From the NCBI RefSeq assembly GCF_007990755.1, contig NZ_BJXA01000002.1, positions 124,001 to 188,000 of the forward strand: DNA of 64,000 nt. Reading direction: 5' to 3'. This DNA comes from Nocardia ninae NBRC 108245. Lineage in GTDB: Bacteria > Actinomycetota > Actinomycetes > Mycobacteriales > Mycobacteriaceae. Both the position numbers and the translations under genes were made by a program. Shown here piece by piece: positions 27,653-37,668 of this stretch (position 1 is the first letter of the stretch; each line of letters begins with the position of its first letter). The notes below the pieces were generated by a model. The model was given only the letters and a program-made list of their open reading frames with translations, had not been told where the DNA came from and did not search any database.

Positions 27653-29362
27653 CTGGGTGGTGTCCCGGGCGGCGGTGACGGTGCGGTGGACGTAGTCGGG
27701 ATGGGCAAGGGGCACTTCGAGGAGGGCTGCGGGTACGTCCAGTAGCGCGAGGACCTCGGCATGCAGGTCGGCGCACTGGTCGCTGAGCGTGGCCCGCTGG
27801 TTCAGCAAACCGCGGATTCCCGCGCCGTCGAGAAGTCCTTCCGCCACCAGGTGGTCGGTCAGGCTCAGTAGGCAGGTCACCGCGTAGAGGCGCCGGACGG
27901 TGTCGTCGACGGAGCCGCCGGAATGAGCCGTCCATCGGCGCAGTAGTTGAGCGCCGCAGGTCGCGTGGACGTGCGGGCGGCACAGTGCACCGCGTTGCGA
28001 CTCGCGCCAGCGCCGTAACAGGCGCTCCGCCAACGCTTCCAGCAGATCTATGCCTTGCTCGCACGAGCGCAGGCCGTCCTCGGTGACGGCAGGCACGGTG
28101 TTCGACGCGGCCTCCGGTGGCGCGGTTCTTGCTGCGACACGGACACTTTCGTAACACAGCACGTTGTTGTCGCCGCCGAAGGTGGTATTGATCTCGCCGT
28201 CCACCCGAGCGGTGACGATCTCGTTGTAGCTGTGGAACCCGTGTCCGCCACAGAGTTCCCGCAGCACGACCAGGGCGGTGTTCGCTGCCCACGAGGCGTG
28301 CGCCTTGGCCCCGGAGGTCAGGCCGTAGAGCGTGCGGCCGTGCAGGGTGATCGGCTCGGTCGGGTATCGGGTGGTCCACTCCTCGATGAGGTGTTCGGTG
28401 AGATGGTGCAGGGCGAGCGCCTCGGCGACCACGGGCATGAGGCGCTCGCGGTAGTGCTGGAAGGCCAGCAGCGTCTTACCGGACGACTCTCGATAGGTGC
28501 TGTAGCGCAGCGTGATCGCCGCGAAGCGGCGCAGACAGCAGGCGGCTCCGGTGACGGGGAAGATGCGTTCCTGAGAGAACGTCCCGAGGCAGCGCAGATA
28601 GCGCTCGCGCCTGGGGATTTCGCATACATACGCGCCGGAGTCGTCGATGTGCGCCCAGGCACTCAGCAGGGCGTCCGAGGGCAGCTGGTACTGGTCGAAA
28701 TGAATCATGCCGGTCTGATTTCCCGGCAGCCCGCCTTTGGGATCAGCGCGGCGAATACGCACACCGGGGAACGGCAATGCGCCTTCGGCCGGCCGCAGCG
28801 GCACCCGGAACCAATGGTGCCCCTCGTCGGCACCGTCGATCACCAAGCGCGCCAAGACCATCGCGTGCGTCGCGGAGAACAGACTGTTGCCGATCCAGTA
28901 CTTCGCCGCGTCATCGGACGGCGTAGTGATGCGCAGCGCGCGGTCCTCGTGCCGGTAGTGCACCTCGGTACCGATGGACATGAGGTTGGTTCCCCGGCCG
29001 ATCTCGGTCGCTGCGAACGCGTAAACCCGTTCCATGCGGTCGATTTCGTCGCGGAGGGCCGCCACCTGCGCGGGACTGCCGTGGGAAAGCAGTGCGTTGC
29101 CGGCCAGCTGCTGATTCCCGGTCGTCGCGACGAGCGAGATGTCGAAGGCGCTGAGCCAGCCCAGAGTGCGTACCAGGTCCGGGAATCGGTCGTCCCGGCT
29201 CCCGCCGCACCAGGCCTCGCTGCCGACGATTCCCTTCGCGTGCAAGGCCTTCGCACGTTCGACGGTGAGCAGCATCAGGTCATCGACGTCCAGTTCATAG
29301 CGCACACGTGGGTCGAAGAGGGGATCGCTGAGATAGTCGGTCGCCGTCTCGGGCACCGTCAC
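27632..29362 (-). CDS. Acyl-CoA oxidase/dehydrogenase-like flavoprotein
   Basis: 576 residues. A GTG at 29362 overlaps the desaturase stop as GTGA; a GTG at 29356 has GGAAGGAG 5 bp upstream and is equally likely. The protein has the acyl-CoA oxidase layout: an N-terminal helical domain, a beta domain with TEIGRGTNL (flavin/substrate region), and CGGHGFHSYN, which corresponds to the CGGHGY segment near the catalytic glutamate. It probably introduces a double bond into an acyl thioester. It is the last gene of the FAAL operon. Confidence 0.85.
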   Translation of the reverse strand: MTVPETATDYLSDPLFDPRVRYELDVDDLMLLTVERAKALHAKGIVGSEAWCGGSRDDRFPDLVRTLGWLSAFDISLVATTGNQQLAGNALLSHGSPAQVAALRDEIDRMERVYAFAATEIGRGTNLMSIGTEVHYRHEDRALRITTPSDDAAKYWIGNSLFSATHAMVLARLVIDGADEGHHWFRVPLRPAEGALPFPGVRIRRADPKGGLPGNQTGMIHFDQYQLPSDALLSAWAHIDDSGAYVCEIPRRERYLRCLGTFSQERIFPVTGAACCLRRFAAITLRYSTYRESSGKTLLAFQHYRERLMPVVAEALALHHLTEHLIEEWTTRYPTEPITLHGRTLYGLTSGAKAHASWAANTALVVLRELCGGHGFHSYNEIVTARVDGEINTTFGGDNNVLCYESVRVAARTAPPEAASNTVPAVTEDGLRSCEQGIDLLEALAERLLRRWRESQRGALCRPHVHATCGAQLLRRWTAHSGGSVDDTVRRLYAVTCLLSLTDHLVAEGLLDGAGIRGLLNQRATLSDQCADLHAEVLALLDVPAALLEVPLAHPDYVHRTVTAARDTTQLSPNSR

Positions 29363-30231
29363 TCCTTCCGGTCGGTTGTCGGTCCGGTCGTGCCCGAAAC
29401 AAGCCGCTGGGCGACGAAACCCGACGCTTCAGTGCCCTGAGCAGTCGCGGGCGGGGGTTGCTTGGGACCCGGCAGATCATGGCGGGTCAGGTGCAGGGCC
29501 GCGAGGGTGGGCGCGACGATGTCACGCAGATACACCCGGCCGTTGATGCCGGTGGACCGCATCAGGTCGGTCCGTGCCTCGGCATCCGGCAGGAGTTGTT
29601 CCGCGGGCATGCGGAACGTCCGCAGCACATGCGCCAGATCGTGCAGCGTGCCCGCTCGATCTTCGTCGAGGTGCAGGGCGACCATGCGCTGGTAGAACCT
29701 GGTGTGCGCCATCTCGTCCCGTCCGATGAGACGGTAGATGTCGGCGAGAACCGAGTGCCCGGTGTCGATGGCCAGGGTGCGCTGCGAGCGATACACCACG
29801 AAGGTGGTGAGTTCCTGAATCATCCCGTAGATCACCATCTCCCGGGGACTCGCGTAGGGCCGCTCCCACCGCTTGGCCAGGATGGTGTCGGCATAGTCGT
29901 GCAGTTGTTCCTCGGTGCGCTGCCCGCTGCGCCGCAGGTACTCCCGAAGGACCAGTGAGTGTTTGGATTCCTCGTACCCCCAATTGGCGGCGAACCAGGC
30001 CTGGGCATAATTGCGGCCGAACAGCTCCAGATGCGTATTGAGGTAGTCGGGCAGGAACATCTCCACGCCGCAGAACGTCTCGGCATTGGTGGCGAGTTGC
30101 AGGTCGGTGCCCGAGGTGTCGAGTGCGTCCCAGTCGATGTCGTTGACCGGATTCCACCGGCGGGTGCGCTCGGCATTCTCGAAGAACGTCATGTACTCGC
30201 GGTGGAAGGACTCGCGCAGCTCCCGGTTCAT
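29359..30231 (-). CDS. Diiron acyl-ACP desaturase (DesA/FA_desaturase_2 family)
   Basis: 290 residues, ATG at 30231 inside an ATGA overlap with the ACP gene. The six diiron ligands of the plant/mycobacterial acyl-ACP desaturases are all placed: Glu57, Glu88 and His91 (EESKH), Glu140, Glu173 and His176 (DEMAH). The 33-residue spacing between the third and fourth Glu equals that in the castor enzyme. The enzyme inserts a cis double bond in an ACP-bound acyl chain. Its ACP partner is almost certainly the adjacent gene. It is soluble, with a proline-rich tail. Confidence 0.9.
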   Translation of the reverse strand: MNRELRESFHREYMTFFENAERTRRWNPVNDIDWDALDTSGTDLQLATNAETFCGVEMFLPDYLNTHLELFGRNYAQAWFAANWGYEESKHSLVLREYLRRSGQRTEEQLHDYADTILAKRWERPYASPREMVIYGMIQELTTFVVYRSQRTLAIDTGHSVLADIYRLIGRDEMAHTRFYQRMVALHLDEDRAGTLHDLAHVLRTFRMPAEQLLPDAEARTDLMRSTGINGRVYLRDIVAPTLAALHLTRHDLPGPKQPPPATAQGTEASGFVAQRLVSGTTGPTTDRKE

Positions 30232-30476
30232 GCGCGGCTCGCGAGTTCGGCGGAGATGAGCTCGCACAGCCCGCGGACATCGGTCACCGTGTAGAGCTTT
30301 TCGTCGGGCAGGCGGATGTCGAGCTCCTTCTCGGTCCAGGTGACCAACTCCAGTAATTGCAGCGAGTCGATGCCGGAGGAGTGCAGATCGGAGTCCGCGG
30401 TGAGCATGGGGTGCGCGGCGGAGGTGAGGTGGCGCAGACCGCGGCCGAGGAGGGCAAGCAGGTCGTCCTGGGTCAT
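30228..30476 (-). CDS. Acyl carrier protein of the lipid operon
   Basis: 82 residues, ATG at 30476 with AAGAGGA 6 bp upstream. The phosphopantetheine attachment motif is GIDSLQLLEL; the serine lies near residue 37. The flanking acidic helices are typical of ACPs. The gene is placed between the methyltransferase and the desaturase and overlaps the latter by ATGA, so it is the likely acyl carrier for the whole operon, loaded by the acyl-AMP ligase encoded upstream. Confidence 0.9.
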   Translation of the reverse strand: MTQDDLLALLGRGLRHLTSAAHPMLTADSDLHSSGIDSLQLLELVTWTEKELDIRLPDEKLYTVTDVRGLCELISAELASRA

Positions 30477-30523
30477 CGAGAGTCCTCTTTCCTGCGGTGG
30501 AACCGGTGGTGGCGGTGCGAGAT

Positions 30524-31381
30524 TCACTCGGGATCGTCGACCCGGCGCAGGCACCACTGCGACAGCGTCATGTGCCTGCGGGCGAAGGAGTTGATGCAGC
30601 AGGTCAGGTAGCGGTCGTAGGTGTCGAAGAGCTCGCGGCCCCAGCGGTCGCTGATGTGTTCTTCATTGGCGCGCAGCCGATTTCGCCAGTGCGTGGTGGT
30701 CCGCTGGTAGTCCTCGCGCCTGGTGCGCAGCTGCATGACCTCCCAGTAGGGACCGACGGCCATGATGATGTCCTCGGCACGGGGCGTCATGCCGCCGGGG
30801 AAGATGGTCCGGCCCAGCCAGCTCAGCTCGCGCGCGTCCTCGGGCCGGCGCGGCAGGCGGTCGCGCAATCCGGTTTGCAGCGCGAAGTAGGCGCCGGGAC
30901 TGGTCCACTGCCACGCCTTGTGGAAATAGTCGCGGTAGCGGGCGACGGCATGGCCCGCGCGGGCCTCCTCGGGCGTGCAGACGTGTTCGATCATGCAGAT
31001 GGACTGCACCGCATCGAAGGTGTCCGACGGCGCGAAGTCGCGAAAGTCTATGCAGGAGACGGTGACTCCCGGCAGGTCGCGGCGCAGGATCTCCTCGTAT
31101 TGCGCCTCCGAGAGGGTGATGCCGTGCGCCTCGGCAACGCCGCGTTCCTGGGTGAGGTAGGCCAGGTTGTTGCCCCAGCCGCAGCCGATGTCGAGGACCC
31201 GGCTCTGCGGTGCGATGTGGGCGAAGTCGTGCAGCACAGCGAGTTTGGCGACCTGGGCGGTGTCGAGATCGTCCGTGTCGTCGAAAACGCCGCAGGTGTA
31301 GTTCATTCGGCTGTCGAGCCACAGCCGGAAGAACTCCGGATCGAGGTCGTAACTGACCGCTATGTCAGCTCTGCTGGACAT
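30524..31381 (-). CDS. SAM-dependent methyltransferase, cyclopropane/mycolic-acid synthase type
   Basis: 285 residues from the ATG at 31381 (GGAAGG 8 bp upstream), overlapping the acyl-AMP ligase gene by 17 nt. The SAM motif I is VLDIGCGWGNNL, preceded by the family segment in which NYTCGVF corresponds to the conserved Y-S-x-A-Y-F of CFA synthases, and followed by ICMIEHV, the conserved acidic segment of the active site. Family members methylate or cyclopropanate double bonds of fatty acids. Acting after the neighbouring desaturase is the natural reading. Confidence 0.85.
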   Translation of the reverse strand: MSSRADIAVSYDLDPEFFRLWLDSRMNYTCGVFDDTDDLDTAQVAKLAVLHDFAHIAPQSRVLDIGCGWGNNLAYLTQERGVAEAHGITLSEAQYEEILRRDLPGVTVSCIDFRDFAPSDTFDAVQSICMIEHVCTPEEARAGHAVARYRDYFHKAWQWTSPGAYFALQTGLRDRLPRRPEDARELSWLGRTIFPGGMTPRAEDIIMAVGPYWEVMQLRTRREDYQRTTTHWRNRLRANEEHISDRWGRELFDTYDRYLTCCINSFARRHMTLSQWCLRRVDDPE

Positions 31382-33056
31382 GCAGCGCACCTTCCAGATA
31401 TCGGCGACGGGTTTCCTGTCGCCGCGGTTTGCCCGAGGTCGTTCTCGGGACGGTGCCGGGCGGCACAGTGACCACGTCGTGCACGGGCAGGCCCAGGCCG
31501 ACGGCCACCGTTTCCCGAAGGGCGGCAACCACATCCGGGTCATCCGGGCTGCGGCACTCGGCGACGACGACCAACTGCTCGGACTCCGTACCGGGGCGGG
31601 TGCAGGCGACGACGCCACCCGAACGGACGCCGGGGACGGTCTCGGCGAGCCACTCCACCCGCTGCGGATCGACGTTGCGGCCGTTGAGGATCAGCAGATC
31701 CTTGACCCGGCCGGTGACGAACAGTTCGCCCTCGGCCAGATAGCCGAGGTCGCCGGTGCGGAGCCAGCCGTCGGGGCGAAAGGTCGTGGAAGTTTCGGGC
31801 GGGGCTCCGGCGTAGGTGTGCGCGATGGAGGGGCCGCGGACCCAGATCTCGCCGACGGCGCGCGTATCGAGGGGGTTGCCAGAGCTGTCGCGGATGACGA
31901 TGTCGTGGCCGGGCAGGGGTGGTCCGCAGCCGACCAGGGTTTCCACGCCGTCGGTGGCAGTGGCATCGCCCAGGGGAACGGGAGTGGCCTGCCCGGCAGA
32001 CAACGCCGCCGTGTCGACGTGGTCCACCCGGTATCGGCGGCCCAGCGGAGCGAGTGCGACCGCGAGGGTGGCCTCGGCTAGGCCGTAGCACGGCGTCAGC
32101 GCCTCGGGTTGCAATCCGGCGGTAGCGAATATGCTCAGGAACCGTTGCAGCACAGCCTGGTTGATCGGCTCGGCCCCGCAGCCGAGAACGCGCACCCGGC
32201 GAAGGTCGAGCGCGGCGAGCTCGGCAGGAGCGGTACGGCGAGCGGTGTGCGCGAACGCGAAGTTGGGCGCGAAGCTGATCGTGGCGCGCCGTTCGGACAT
32301 GCCGCGCAGCCACAGCCTCGGATCCCGGACGAAGAAGCGGGTCGGCACGAAGGAGACGGGGACGCCGACCAGCAAAGGGGCCAGCACGAATCCGACCAAG
32401 CCCATGTCGTGATTCAGTGGCAGCCAGGACAGCCCGCGATCGGTGGCGGGATCGCTGCGCAGACCGTCGCGCATGATGGCCAGGCCGTTGGCCTGGACGG
32501 CGGCGACCCGCGCCGGGACGCCGCGGGGCGATCCGGTACTGCCGCTGCTGAACTGGATGTAGGCGGTGTCGTCCGGCTCCGGGGGGTGCGGCGACGAGTC
32601 ATCCGGCGGGGTAGCGACCACGTCGTCCAGGACCACCGGACGCCCACTGTCCGTGGGTGGTTCGGTACCCGCGCGCAGCGCGATCACCCTGGGCTGCGCC
32701 GTCTGTGCCAACGCCGACACGTGGGCGTTCCATGCAGCGCGGCGTTCGGTGGTCGGCGGCAACGGCACGGGGACCACGCCGGACCACAGCGCGCCGAGAA
32801 AGGCGGGGACGAAGACGTGCGGGTCGGTCGCCTCGATGGCCACCCGGTCGCCGGGCCCCAGACCGACCTCGCGCCACCCCCGTGCGGCCGACCGGACGCG
32901 CCGCAGCAGCTCGTGCCGGCTGACCGTGTCCCATGAACCGTTGTCTCGCAGGTATTCATGAGCGGGCCGGTGGTCGTTCTCGTAGCCGGCCAGCACGTCG
33001 GTCACCCATGCTGTGCGCGTGTGTAGCGGACCCGCGTCTACTCGATCGATAGTCAA
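31365..33056 (-). CDS. Fatty acyl-AMP ligase (FAAL/FadD type)
   Basis: 563 residues from a TTG at 33056, with GGGAG upstream. The adenylate-forming (ANL) motifs are present: FSSGSTGSPRGV (P-loop), PCYGLAEATLAVA, GDLGYL, VKDLLILNGRNVDP (hinge) and TTSGKPRR with the catalytic lysine close to the C-terminus. The lineage features, including PLNHDMGLVGF, are those of FAALs, which make acyl-AMP for transfer to a carrier protein rather than CoA. It is the first gene of the lipid operon and would load the ACP at 30228. Confidence 0.89.
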   Translation of the reverse strand: MTIDRVDAGPLHTRTAWVTDVLAGYENDHRPAHEYLRDNGSWDTVSRHELLRRVRSAARGWREVGLGPGDRVAIEATDPHVFVPAFLGALWSGVVPVPLPPTTERRAAWNAHVSALAQTAQPRVIALRAGTEPPTDSGRPVVLDDVVATPPDDSSPHPPEPDDTAYIQFSSGSTGSPRGVPARVAAVQANGLAIMRDGLRSDPATDRGLSWLPLNHDMGLVGFVLAPLLVGVPVSFVPTRFFVRDPRLWLRGMSERRATISFAPNFAFAHTARRTAPAELAALDLRRVRVLGCGAEPINQAVLQRFLSIFATAGLQPEALTPCYGLAEATLAVALAPLGRRYRVDHVDTAALSAGQATPVPLGDATATDGVETLVGCGPPLPGHDIVIRDSSGNPLDTRAVGEIWVRGPSIAHTYAGAPPETSTTFRPDGWLRTGDLGYLAEGELFVTGRVKDLLILNGRNVDPQRVEWLAETVPGVRSGGVVACTRPGTESEQLVVVAECRSPDDPDVVAALRETVAVGLGLPVHDVVTVPPGTVPRTTSGKPRRQETRRRYLEGALHVQQS

Positions 33057-33266
33057 TTCTCCAGTGCTCCCGATGTAGGTCGTGCCCGGCGCATCGCGAC
33101 CGGGTGGTGGATCTAGATCAGTCGTGGAGTCCAGTACACGCGGCTGCCGGGCGCGAAACCATGCGGAGAATTGCCGAGGATCGATGAGATCTTGCGGTGC
33201 GCCGCAGACCGAAGCTGACCGTGCCGCAGGATGTTCCGGCTCGGTCAGGCGGCGCTGCGCACCGCG

Positions 33267-33449
33267 TCAGCCGTCCTCGGCGAGAATCCGCAACGTTTCG
33301 CCCAGCTTTGCGGCGAGGTGCTCGAGTTGGTCCGGCGTAATGCTTTTGCCGAAGGCCGCGGTATCGAGGAGCTGGCGCCGGACTTCGTCGATCTGCGCCT
33401 GCGCGAACGCGATTCGGGAGAGGTCGAGAGCTGGGGGAGTGGGTCTCAT
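33267..33449 (-). CDS. Small hypothetical protein
   Basis: 60 residues from the ATG at 33449, the ribosome-binding site is weak. The protein is mostly helical (residues 14-58) and contains a heptad-like pattern LDLSRIAFAQAQIDEVRRQL. It does not match a family I know. It is divergent from the DUF6300 gene at 33555, and the two open frames do not overlap, which supports both. It could be a small regulatory or partner protein. Confidence 0.45.
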   Translation of the reverse strand: MRPTPPALDLSRIAFAQAQIDEVRRQLLDTAAFGKSITPDQLEHLAAKLGETLRILAEDG

Positions 33450-33554
33450 CGAGAAATCCGTTCTGTCGGTGCTGTGCTGTTCACAACTGCTGGTTGGGTA
33501 TTGGGGCGTGTCGTTTGTTGGACACCGGGTCGCGAATCGAGTCGAATCAACCTC

Positions 33555-33887
33555 GTGTCGGGTCTGGATTGCGAGCTCGTATTGCGGGATATGCCATGCC
33601 ATCGGTGCGGTGACGCCTTGTTCTGCGCGGTGCGAATGCCGCATTCGTTTTTGCGCGCCGACGATACCGAGGTGAGTGGGACTCGCACAGTCGGACTTTG
33701 CGCCGGCTGTGACAAAGAAAATCCGGCAGCCCGAGCGCTTATCGACTATTTCGCGGGGTGTGGCGAGGTAGCGAGTGAGCCCGAGGCGGCGACACTGCTC
33801 GGGGACTGGCTGCGCGAGGTCCTGCCCGCGCGGATCGACGACGCTCAGCTGGCGATGCTCCGGACCGACGGCACCGTTCGCACCTGA
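33555..33887 (+). CDS. DUF6300-type zinc-ribbon protein
   Basis: 110 residues from a GTG at 33555; the ATG at 33591 is an alternative. CHRC (Cys15, Cys18) and CAGC (Cys49, Cys52) frame a likely zinc ribbon, and the MPH segment and the PAARALIDYFAGCG helix match the DUF6300 family of streptomycetes and nocardiae. Function is unknown. The stop lies 31 bp from the convergent dnaE1 stop. Confidence 0.7.
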   Translation: MSGLDCELVLRDMPCHRCGDALFCAVRMPHSFLRADDTEVSGTRTVGLCAGCDKENPAARALIDYFAGCGEVASEPEAATLLGDWLREVLPARIDDAQLAMLRTDGTVRT

Positions 33888-33921
33888 CGGTCGGCGCGGA
33901 CGGTGACGAAACCGACTGTCA
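33885..33921. terminator. Possible bidirectional terminator
   Basis: TGACGGTCGG pairs with CCGACTGTCA over a 17-nt loop (one G-T wobble). Both stop codons, at 33887 and 33919, fall within the stem. Confidence 0.45.
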
Positions 33922-36900
33922 CGTCAGCACTTTGATGCCGCGCACGGCCCGCAGCTCACCGAGCAGGGCCGAACTGACCGTCACCGGGTAATTGTCGACC
34001 GCGAGTGTGGTCCGCCGGTCGCGGTAGCACAGCACGAGGCGCACCGGGGTCCCGCCGCGGTGGGAACGCAGCGCCGACTTCAATTCGAGGACACTGTCGC
34101 GACGGGTGGACTCGGCGTTGATTTCCAGCGTCAGCGGCGGCGCGTGCTCGCCACGTTCCACGGAACTGATGTCGAGCGGAGCGAGATGGGTGCCGAAGAT
34201 GCCCATTCTGTCCTCCCGCCAATTCACTCGGCCTTCCACTGCCACAACGGCGTCCACGACCAGGTCGGTCGTGAACACGGTGTAACTCTTCGGAAAGAAC
34301 AGCACTTCGACCGAGGCGTCCAGGTCCTCGATGACCGCGATCGCCCAGCATTCACCCTTTTTGTTGACCCGGCGTTCCAGGGCGGAGATCATGCCCGAAA
34401 TCACGATCGTTCCCTCCCGTGGCGCGTTGGCCAGCACATGGGCGATCGGCTTCGGTGCCGCCTTGCGGAGAATGTGATTCGTGCCGTCGAGTGGATGCCC
34501 GGAAACATAGAGCCCCAACATTTCTCGCTCCAGCCCGAGCAAGATCTTGCGCGGCCACTCCTCGCCGTCGAATGTCAGATGGCTCAGCGGTGAGGAATGG
34601 CTGGACGTCTCCTCGGCGCCACTCTCGACGCCGAACAAATCGAACTGCCCCATCGCCTCTTGACGTTTGAGTCCGGTGACCGCGTCCACCGCTTCCTCGT
34701 GCACGTCGATGAGCGCCTTGCGCGGGTGATCGAACGAGTCGAACGCGCCGGCCTTGATGAGCGACTCCAGCACGCGCTTGTTGCAGCAGACCAGCTCCGA
34801 CTTCTCGAGGAAATCGGCGAACGAGGTGTACTTGCCCTTGGTGGTGCGGGTCTTGATGATCGACTCGACCACATTGGCCCCGACATTGCGGATCCCGCCG
34901 AGCCCGAACCTGATGTCGGTGCCCACGGCGGAGAACCGCAGCGACGACTCGTTGACATCCGGCGCAAGCACTTTGAGTCCGAGCTGACGGCACTCGGCCA
35001 GGTAGATCGCCGACTTGTCCTTGTTGTCGGCCACCGAAGTGAGCAGGGCCGCCATGTATTCGGCCTGATAGTTGGCCTTGAGGTAGGCGGTCCAGTAGCC
35101 GACCAGCGCGTACCCCGCCGCGTGTGACTTGTTGAACGCGTACCCGGCGAACGGCAGCACGGTGTCCCACAGGGCCCGCACCGCCTCGTCGGAGAACCCG
35201 TTCTCCCGCATACCCGCGCGGAAGCCCTCGAACTCCTTCTCCAGGACCTCGAGCTTCTTCTTGCCCATCGCCCGGCGCAGCACGTCGGCGCGGCCCATCG
35301 AGAAGCCCGCCACCCGCTGGGCGATCTGCATGATCTGTTCCTGGTACACGACCAGGCCGTAGGTCTCGGCGAGGATGTCGCGCAGCGGCTCGGCCAGTTC
35401 CGCGTGGATCGGCTCGATCGCCTGCCTGGCGTTCTTGCGGTCGGCGTAATTGTTGTGCGTGTTCATCGCCATCGGCCCCGGCCGATACAGCGCGTTGACG
35501 GCGATGATGTCCTCGAATCCGGTGGGGCCCAATCGCCGAAGCAGTTCGCGCATCGCGTTGCCATCGAGCTGGAAGACGCCGAGGCTGTCGCCGCGACCGA
35601 GCAGCTCGTAGGTCTTCGGATCGTCGGTGCCGAGCGAGTCGAGGTCGACCGTCTCGCCGCGGTTGGCCTCGATGTTCTCGATCGCGTCGCCGATCACGGT
35701 GAGGTTGCGCAGGCCGAGGAAGTCCATCTTGAGCAGGCCGATGGCCTCACAGGACGGGTAGTCCCACCCGGTGATCATCGAGCCGTCCTCGCGCCGCCAC
35801 AGCGGGATCACGTTCGCCAGCGGCTCCGAGGACATGATCACCGCACAGGCGTGCACGCCCGCGTTGCGGATCAGGCCCTCCAGGCCGCGCGCGGTCTCGA
35901 AGATGGTGGCAACGTCCTTGTCGGTCTCGATCAGCGAACGGACCTCGGCCGCTTCGGGATAGCGCTCGTGCTTGGGATCCACGATGCCCGACAGCGGGAT
36001 ATCCTTCGCGGCGACCGGCGGCGGCAGCGCCTTGGAAATCCGGTCCGCGATGGCGAAACCCGGCTGGCCGAAGTGGACCCGCGCCGAATCCTTGATGGCC
36101 GCCTTCGTTTTGATCTTGCCGAAGGTGATCACCTGGGCGATGCGGTCGCTGCCGTATTTCTCCGTCGCGTAGCGCACCATCTCACCGCGGCGGCGGTCGT
36201 CGAAGTCCATATCGATATCGGGCATCGACATGCGCTCGGGATTCAGGAATCGCTCGAACAGCAGACCGTGGTGGATGGGATCCAGGTTCGTGATGCCCAT
36301 CGCGTAAGACACCAGCGACCCGGCTGCGGAGCCACGCCCGGGACCGACCCGAATGCCTTGCTGGCGTGCGTAATTCATCAGGTCGGCGGTGATGAGGAAG
36401 TAGGCAGGAAACCCCTTCTGCACGATGATCTCGATCTCGAACTCAGCGCGGCGCAGGTACTCCTCGGGTACGCCGCCAGGCAGTCGCCAGGCGAGGCCGC
36501 GCATGACTTCCGCGCGGAACCACGAGGTCACGTCATAGCCCTCAGGCGCTTCGTAGATCGGCATCCGATCGGTGTGCTCCCACACCTCGGCGTAGGACTC
36601 GACCCGTTCGGCGATCAGCAGGGTGTTGTCGGCCGCGCCGGGCACCTGGGTATCCCAGTACGCTCGCATCTCGTCGGCCGACTGCAGGTAGTAACCGTCG
36701 CCGTCGAACTTGAACCGCGTCGGATCGCTGAGTGTCTTCCCCGCTTGGACACATAGCAGCGCGGCATGCGCCTCGGACTGATCCTTGGTGACGTAGTGAG
36801 AGTCGTTGGTGGCCAACGGGGGAATGTCCAGTTTCGCGCTGATCTCGAGCAGCCCTTCGCGGACCGACCGCTCGATCGGCAGACCATGGTCCATCAGTTC

Positions 36901-37479
36901 GACGAAGAAGTTCTCCTTGCCGAAGATGTCGCGATAGTCGGCGGCCGCCTCGATCGCCTCGGCGTGCTGGCCGAGTCGCAGCCGGGTCTGCACCTCGCCG
37001 GACGGGCAGCCGGTGGTGGCGATGATGCCTTCGGCGTGCCCGGCGACCAGTTCCCGGTCCATCCGCGGCTTGCGGTAGTAGCCCTCGATGCTGGCCAGCG
37101 AGGACAGCTTGAACAGGTTGCGCAAACCGCGCGCGTCGCGCGCGAGCATCGTCATGTGCGTGTACGCACCACCACCGGAGACGTCGCCGCCGACGCCTTC
37201 CCCGTTCGACCCGCGCTGATTCGCTTGCCCCCAGAACACCGGCTTCTTGTGGAATCGGCTGCCCGGGGCCAGGTACGCCTCGATGCCGATGATCGGCTTG
37301 ATACCCATCTTCGTGGCGACCTGATAGAACTCGTCGGCCCCGAACATGTTCCCGTGGTCGGTCATCCCCACCGCGGTCATCCCGAGCCGCCCGGCCTCCT
37401 CGAACAGCGGCTTGATCTTCGCCGCACCGTCCAGCATCGAGTACTCGGTGTGCACATGCAGGTGAACGAACGTGGACAA
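33919..37479 (-). CDS. dnaE1: DNA polymerase III subunit alpha
   Basis: 1186 residues, the usual length of actinobacterial DnaE1. The start is a TTG at 37479 with GGAGG 6 bp upstream. The N-terminal PHP domain begins [13 protein letters not shown] and carries several metal-binding His and Asp. The palm domain contains [13 protein letters not shown] with the catalytic aspartates, and a helix-hairpin-helix and OB-fold region completes the C-terminus. This is the replicative polymerase. No intein interrupts it. A 15-bp ACAAC-N5-GTTGT dyad lies about 90 bp upstream of its start. Confidence 0.97.
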   Translation of the reverse strand: MSTFVHLHVHTEYSMLDGAAKIKPLFEEAGRLGMTAVGMTDHGNMFGADEFYQVATKMGIKPIIGIEAYLAPGSRFHKKPVFWGQANQRGSNGEGVGGDVSGGGAYTHMTMLARDARGLRNLFKLSSLASIEGYYRKPRMDRELVAGHAEGIIATTGCPSGEVQTRLRLGQHAEAIEAAADYRDIFGKENFFVELMDHGLPIERSVREGLLEISAKLDIPPLATNDSHYVTKDQSEAHAALLCVQAGKTLSDPTRFKFDGDGYYLQSADEMRAYWDTQVPGAADNTLLIAERVESYAEVWEHTDRMPIYEAPEGYDVTSWFRAEVMRGLAWRLPGGVPEEYLRRAEFEIEIIVQKGFPAYFLITADLMNYARQQGIRVGPGRGSAAGSLVSYAMGITNLDPIHHGLLFERFLNPERMSMPDIDMDFDDRRRGEMVRYATEKYGSDRIAQVITFGKIKTKAAIKDSARVHFGQPGFAIADRISKALPPPVAAKDIPLSGIVDPKHERYPEAAEVRSLIETDKDVATIFETARGLEGLIRNAGVHACAVIMSSEPLANVIPLWRREDGSMITGWDYPSCEAIGLLKMDFLGLRNLTVIGDAIENIEANRGETVDLDSLGTDDPKTYELLGRGDSLGVFQLDGNAMRELLRRLGPTGFEDIIAVNALYRPGPMAMNTHNNYADRKNARQAIEPIHAELAEPLRDILAETYGLVVYQEQIMQIAQRVAGFSMGRADVLRRAMGKKKLEVLEKEFEGFRAGMRENGFSDEAVRALWDTVLPFAGYAFNKSHAAGYALVGYWTAYLKANYQAEYMAALLTSVADNKDKSAIYLAECRQLGLKVLAPDVNESSLRFSAVGTDIRFGLGGIRNVGANVVESIIKTRTTKGKYTSFADFLEKSELVCCNKRVLESLIKAGAFDSFDHPRKALIDVHEEAVDAVTGLKRQEAMGQFDLFGVESGAEETSSHSSPLSHLTFDGEEWPRKILLGLEREMLGLYVSGHPLDGTNHILRKAAPKPIAHVLANAPREGTIVISGMISALERRVNKKGECWAIAVIEDLDASVEVLFFPKSYTVFTTDLVVDAVVAVEGRVNWREDRMGIFGTHLAPLDISSVERGEHAPPLTLEINAESTRRDSVLELKSALRSHRGGTPVRLVLCYRDRRTTLAVDNYPVTVSSALLGELRAVRGIKVLT

Positions 37480-37568
37480 CGGAGGCCTCCAGGCGCGACT
37501 CGGACTCGGATCGGCCTATTCGAGCCGAGCGGGCGATCGCGGGTCAAACAATCAACACGCACCGCGTG

Positions 37569-37583
37569 ACAACCAGTGGTTGT
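37569..37583. promoter_or_regulatory. ACAAC-N5-GTTGT dyad upstream of dnaE1
   Basis: ACAAC-CAGTG-GTTGT, extended to an exact 17-bp dyad GACAACC-AGT-GGTTGTC (37568-37584). It has the same half-sites as the dyad in the promoter of the neighbouring lysR gene. Confidence 0.5.
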
Positions 37584-37668
37584 CCTGGCTGGCCCTGTGC
37601 CGCAAGCCATTCCGTTCGCAGGCCCGAAGCGTCAGTGCCGACTGCCTCGCCCCGTGAACGGTTGTCCG

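Noticed and set aside
33919-37479. Possible intein in dnaE1
   Set aside because: The length (1186) is normal and the motifs are contiguous, with no Hedgehog/intein segment.
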